Shown one piece after another: positions 5,248 through 6,930 of a stretch of DNA of 6,930 nt. Under the pieces are notes generated by a model that had not been told where the DNA came from, searched no databases, and saw only the letters and a program-made list of their open reading frames with translations. The position numbers and the translations under genes are program-made. How positions within the stretch are numbered: the stretch's first letter is position 1; the number at the start of each line of letters is the position of its first letter. This stretch comes from an uncultured Chlorobiota bacterium (GTDB taxonomy: Bacteria > Bacteroidota > Kapaibacteriia > OLB7). The stretch covers positions 1 through 6,930 of the forward strand of contig CAMLOB010000203.1 of assembly GCA_946481475.1 (NCBI GenBank), given 5' to 3'.

Positions 5248-5976
5248 ATGAAACGGGTCTTGCCTTTACAACACCTGATCATTCCAGTACTGGTTTTGAT
5301 AACAACAACGGCGGCAATACTGATGACCGGATGTTCAAGCAGCAACAATCGGGAGTGGACTTCCCTTATGGCCGACACGCTCGGAGCCGAGCCGTCGCAG
5401 CGGGTCACCGGCAGGGTTCGCCACATGGATGTTGAAGGAGGAGTCTATGTGATTCGCGCACTTGACGGAACGAACTATAACCCGCGTAATCTTCCGGTGG
5501 AGTTCCAGGAAGACGGTATGCCGGTGGAGGCCGATATACGGGTGAAGAAGGATATGGCATCGACTGCGATGGTCGGCCCCGTCGTCGACATCATACAGAT
5601 ACGGCAGTGGAAGGAGAAGAAAGTTGTGGTTGATGAGAATCCGCTGGTCGGGACGATGTGGAGACTTGACGATCTGGCCGGGACGCCGATCCTGGCAGGG
5701 ACCGAGGCGACTCTGGAATTCGCCGAGGATGGGAAGGTGGCCGGAAAAGGTTCCTGCAATTCGTTCTTCGGAACAGTCAGGGTCTCCGGCGAGAGAATAT
5801 CCTTCAGAGATCTCGGTTCCACGCTGATGGCCTGCGCCGACAGCGTCAACCTGCAGGAACGGCAGTATCTGGAGGCGCTGGATGAGGCCGAGCGATACAC
5901 GATCGAACCCCCGCACCTCCTCATCTACTTTGACGACAGCGATAAACCGTTGCGACTGATTCGTAAGGGGAAATAA
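5248..5976 (+). CDS. META-domain (HslJ-like) lipoprotein with an N-terminal OB-like domain
   Basis: A 242-aa exported lipoprotein. MKRVLPLQH, a hydrophobic segment and the lipobox MTGC form a type II signal peptide, with a Ser/Asn-rich stretch after the Cys. Residues ~45-125 (RVTGRVRHMDVEGGVYVIRA, NLPVEFQEDGMPVEADIRV, then the strand VVDIIQI) look like the small OB-like domain often found in front of META domains. Residues ~132-240 are the META/DUF306 domain: LVGTMWRL, GSCNSFFG with Cys170-Asn171, ISFRDLGSTLMAC with Cys196, and a final LLIYFDD strand. HslJ of E. coli is a heat-shock outer-membrane lipoprotein linked to novobiocin resistance. That role is family knowledge, not something seen here. 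The gene has its own candidate promoter and a strong terminator, so it is probably monocistronic. Confidence 0.88.
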   Translation: MKRVLPLQHLIIPVLVLITTTAAILMTGCSSSNNREWTSLMADTLGAEPSQRVTGRVRHMDVEGGVYVIRALDGTNYNPRNLPVEFQEDGMPVEADIRVKKDMASTAMVGPVVDIIQIRQWKEKKVVVDENPLVGTMWRLDDLAGTPILAGTEATLEFAEDGKVAGKGSCNSFFGTVRVSGERISFRDLGSTLMACADSVNLQERQYLEALDEAERYTIEPPHLLIYFDDSDKPLRLIRKGK

Positions 5977-6001
5977 AGCGAAGACATATGTCTGAAGCAA
6001 G

Positions 6002-6042
6002 CGAAGCCGGATCGGGGAGCAAAGGTTCCCGATCCGGCTTCG
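6002..6042 (+). terminator. Intrinsic terminator of the META lipoprotein gene
   Basis: A 15-bp perfect stem (6002-6016 with 6028-6042) can be extended by a G-T and an A-T pair inside the loop. It is followed by the T-rich TTCGTTATCTTCG. It begins 25 nt after the stop codon. Confidence 0.8.
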
Positions 6043-6093
6043 TTCGTTATCTTCGCGCCAAATTCGTACAACGACCTGAACGACTGAAGCCGT

Positions 6094-6399
6094 ATGAAGA
6101 CAAAAGGGGCAAGCAGAAACGATGACATTCTCTGGAAGATGCTGGATGCGGAACTGGGAATGGAGGAGATCCGTGAGGTGCAGGCCTACCTCCGGGGAGA
6201 AGGAGAGTTTTTTGATATGGGATATGGAGATCTGACGATCGAACCGTATGAAGGACGCCCGGGGAGTTCGAGCTTTCGCGTCCGCCACGAGAAGTACGGC
6301 GAGGAAGTCATCACCCGGGCGGCTCTCGGCAGTCTGCTGCACGATCTGCTCCATTACCGGCGCAAACAGCAGGGACTGATGCCGACAAACCTGAACTGA
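6094..6399 (+). CDS. Small hypothetical protein, 101 aa
   Basis: I do not recognise this family. It is a soluble, charged protein without signal peptide or membrane segment. The N-terminal half looks helical (DDILWKMLDAELGMEEIREV). The middle is probably beta (GYGDLTIEPYEG, SSFRVRHEKYGEE). The C-terminal helix is ITRAALGSLLHDLLHYRRKQQ. Base composition and codon use match the neighbours, which supports a real gene. It stops 18 nt before the transporter start and probably shares its transcript. No Shine-Dalgarno precedes ATG 6094, and only about 50 nt separate it from the terminator upstream, so it has little room for a promoter. A later in-frame ATG at residue 16 is an alternative start. Confidence 0.65.
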   Translation: MKTKGASRNDDILWKMLDAELGMEEIREVQAYLRGEGEFFDMGYGDLTIEPYEGRPGSSSFRVRHEKYGEEVITRAALGSLLHDLLHYRRKQQGLMPTNLN

Positions 6400-6417
6400 T
6401 CCCTTCCCCGCGCCGCC

Positions 6418-6930
6418 ATGCTCTACATCGTTCTGACGATTCTCTCCTCCCTGACGATCGCGCTGATTCTGAAGCTGAGCGAGTCGCGGGAGGGCAACCG
6501 GATGGTGGTGGCCGGGGCAAACTACGTGACCGCCTCGATTCTCGGAGTTCTGATGACTGATGGGGAGATGGTTCTCCCGCTTCAGTGGATCGGTTTCGCC
6601 CTCCTGCTCGGAGGTGGATTCGCAGCCGGATTTCTGTTGCTGATGCGGACGATCCGTATTGCCGGACTGGCCGTCACCGGCAGCGTGGCACGGACGGCGA
6701 CGATCGGTCCGATTCTCCTGTCGGTGCTCATCTACGGCGAACGCCCCGATCTTTTGCGGGTCATCGGCATCCTGCTCGGACTTACCGCTTTCGTTCTTCT
6801 TGGACTCTCGCAGAGGAAACCATCGCCCGAACCGAACCGCCGATCGAATGCCGTCTTCCTGCTGATCCTCCTCTTTCTGGTCATGACCGTCAACGATTTC
6901 GGGATGAAGGTAGCGCAGGTCAACAACGTC
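6418..6930 (+). CDS. DMT/EamA-type membrane transporter, N-terminal 171 aa; runs off right edge
   Basis: An inner-membrane protein of the drug/metabolite transporter type; the substrate cannot be told. The visible part has six hydrophobic segments, at about residues 1-21, 29-47, 53-76, 80-104, 112-133 and 145-162. The typical end of an EamA repeat is present: IYGERPD (E108) followed by LLRVIGILLGLTAFVLLGL. A short basic loop (SQRKPSPEPNRR) then begins the second half. Full members have about 280-320 residues, so roughly 40% is missing at the window edge, where the frame is still open. The ATG at 6418 has no Shine-Dalgarno before it. Translation may be coupled to the upstream gene, which ends 18 nt earlier. 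Confidence 0.82.
   Translation, partial: MLYIVLTILSSLTIALILKLSESREGNRMVVAGANYVTASILGVLMTDGEMVLPLQWIGFALLLGGGFAAGFLLLMRTIRIAGLAVTGSVARTATIGPILLSVLIYGERPDLLRVIGILLGLTAFVLLGLSQRKPSPEPNRRSNAVFLLILLFLVMTVNDFGMKVAQVNNV

Noticed and set aside
5335..6354. 339-aa minus-strand frame crossing the META gene, terminator and small gene
   Set aside because: It runs antisense through two genes and a terminator hairpin, and no domain is recognised.

Overview
The window is about 57% GC, gene-dense bacterial DNA carrying ordinary metabolic and envelope genes. No phage, transposon, CRISPR or RNA gene is visible. A single-chain (alpha plus beta) 2-oxoacid dehydrogenase E1, small lipoproteins of the DUF4397 and META types, and a long-form B12-dependent ribonucleotide reductase suggest a member of the Bacteroidota/Rhodothermota or a related FCB-type lineage. 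That placement is an inference and is not certain.

Layout. (1) Positions 1-623, minus strand: the 5' part of nrdJ, class II ribonucleotide reductase. The reductase sequence is canonical up to the conserved HAC, then switches to what reads as the N-terminal splicing block of an intein, which runs off the left edge. (2) Positions 624-1117: a 494-nt divergent intergenic region with both 5' leaders, a GC-rich hairpin and a 34-nt pure pyrimidine run. (3) Positions 1118-3280, plus strand: a 720-aa fused E1 alpha/beta. (4) Positions 3430-4137 and 4219-4965: two tandem paralogous lipoproteins, each with two DUF4397 repeats, followed by a strong hairpin. (5) Positions 5248-5976: a third lipoprotein with an OB-like domain and a META (HslJ-like) domain, with its own candidate promoter and a strong terminator. 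(6) Positions 6094-6399 and 6418 to the right edge: a 101-aa protein of unknown function, closely followed by a DMT/EamA-type membrane transporter cut off by the window end.

How the genes relate. nrdJ (dNTP synthesis) and E1 (oxidative decarboxylation of 2-oxoacids) are divergently transcribed and need share no function. The three lipoproteins form an envelope cluster of two transcription units separated by a hairpin at 4997-5041. The small hypothetical gene and the transporter look like a two-gene unit.

The most notable item is the intein at the redox-cysteine site of NrdJ. Secondary points are the 11-glycine tract in the second DUF4397 protein, two C-rich, G-poor leader tracts that could be Rho-loading sites, and the lack of a Shine-Dalgarno sequence before three genes in a genome whose other genes have good ones.
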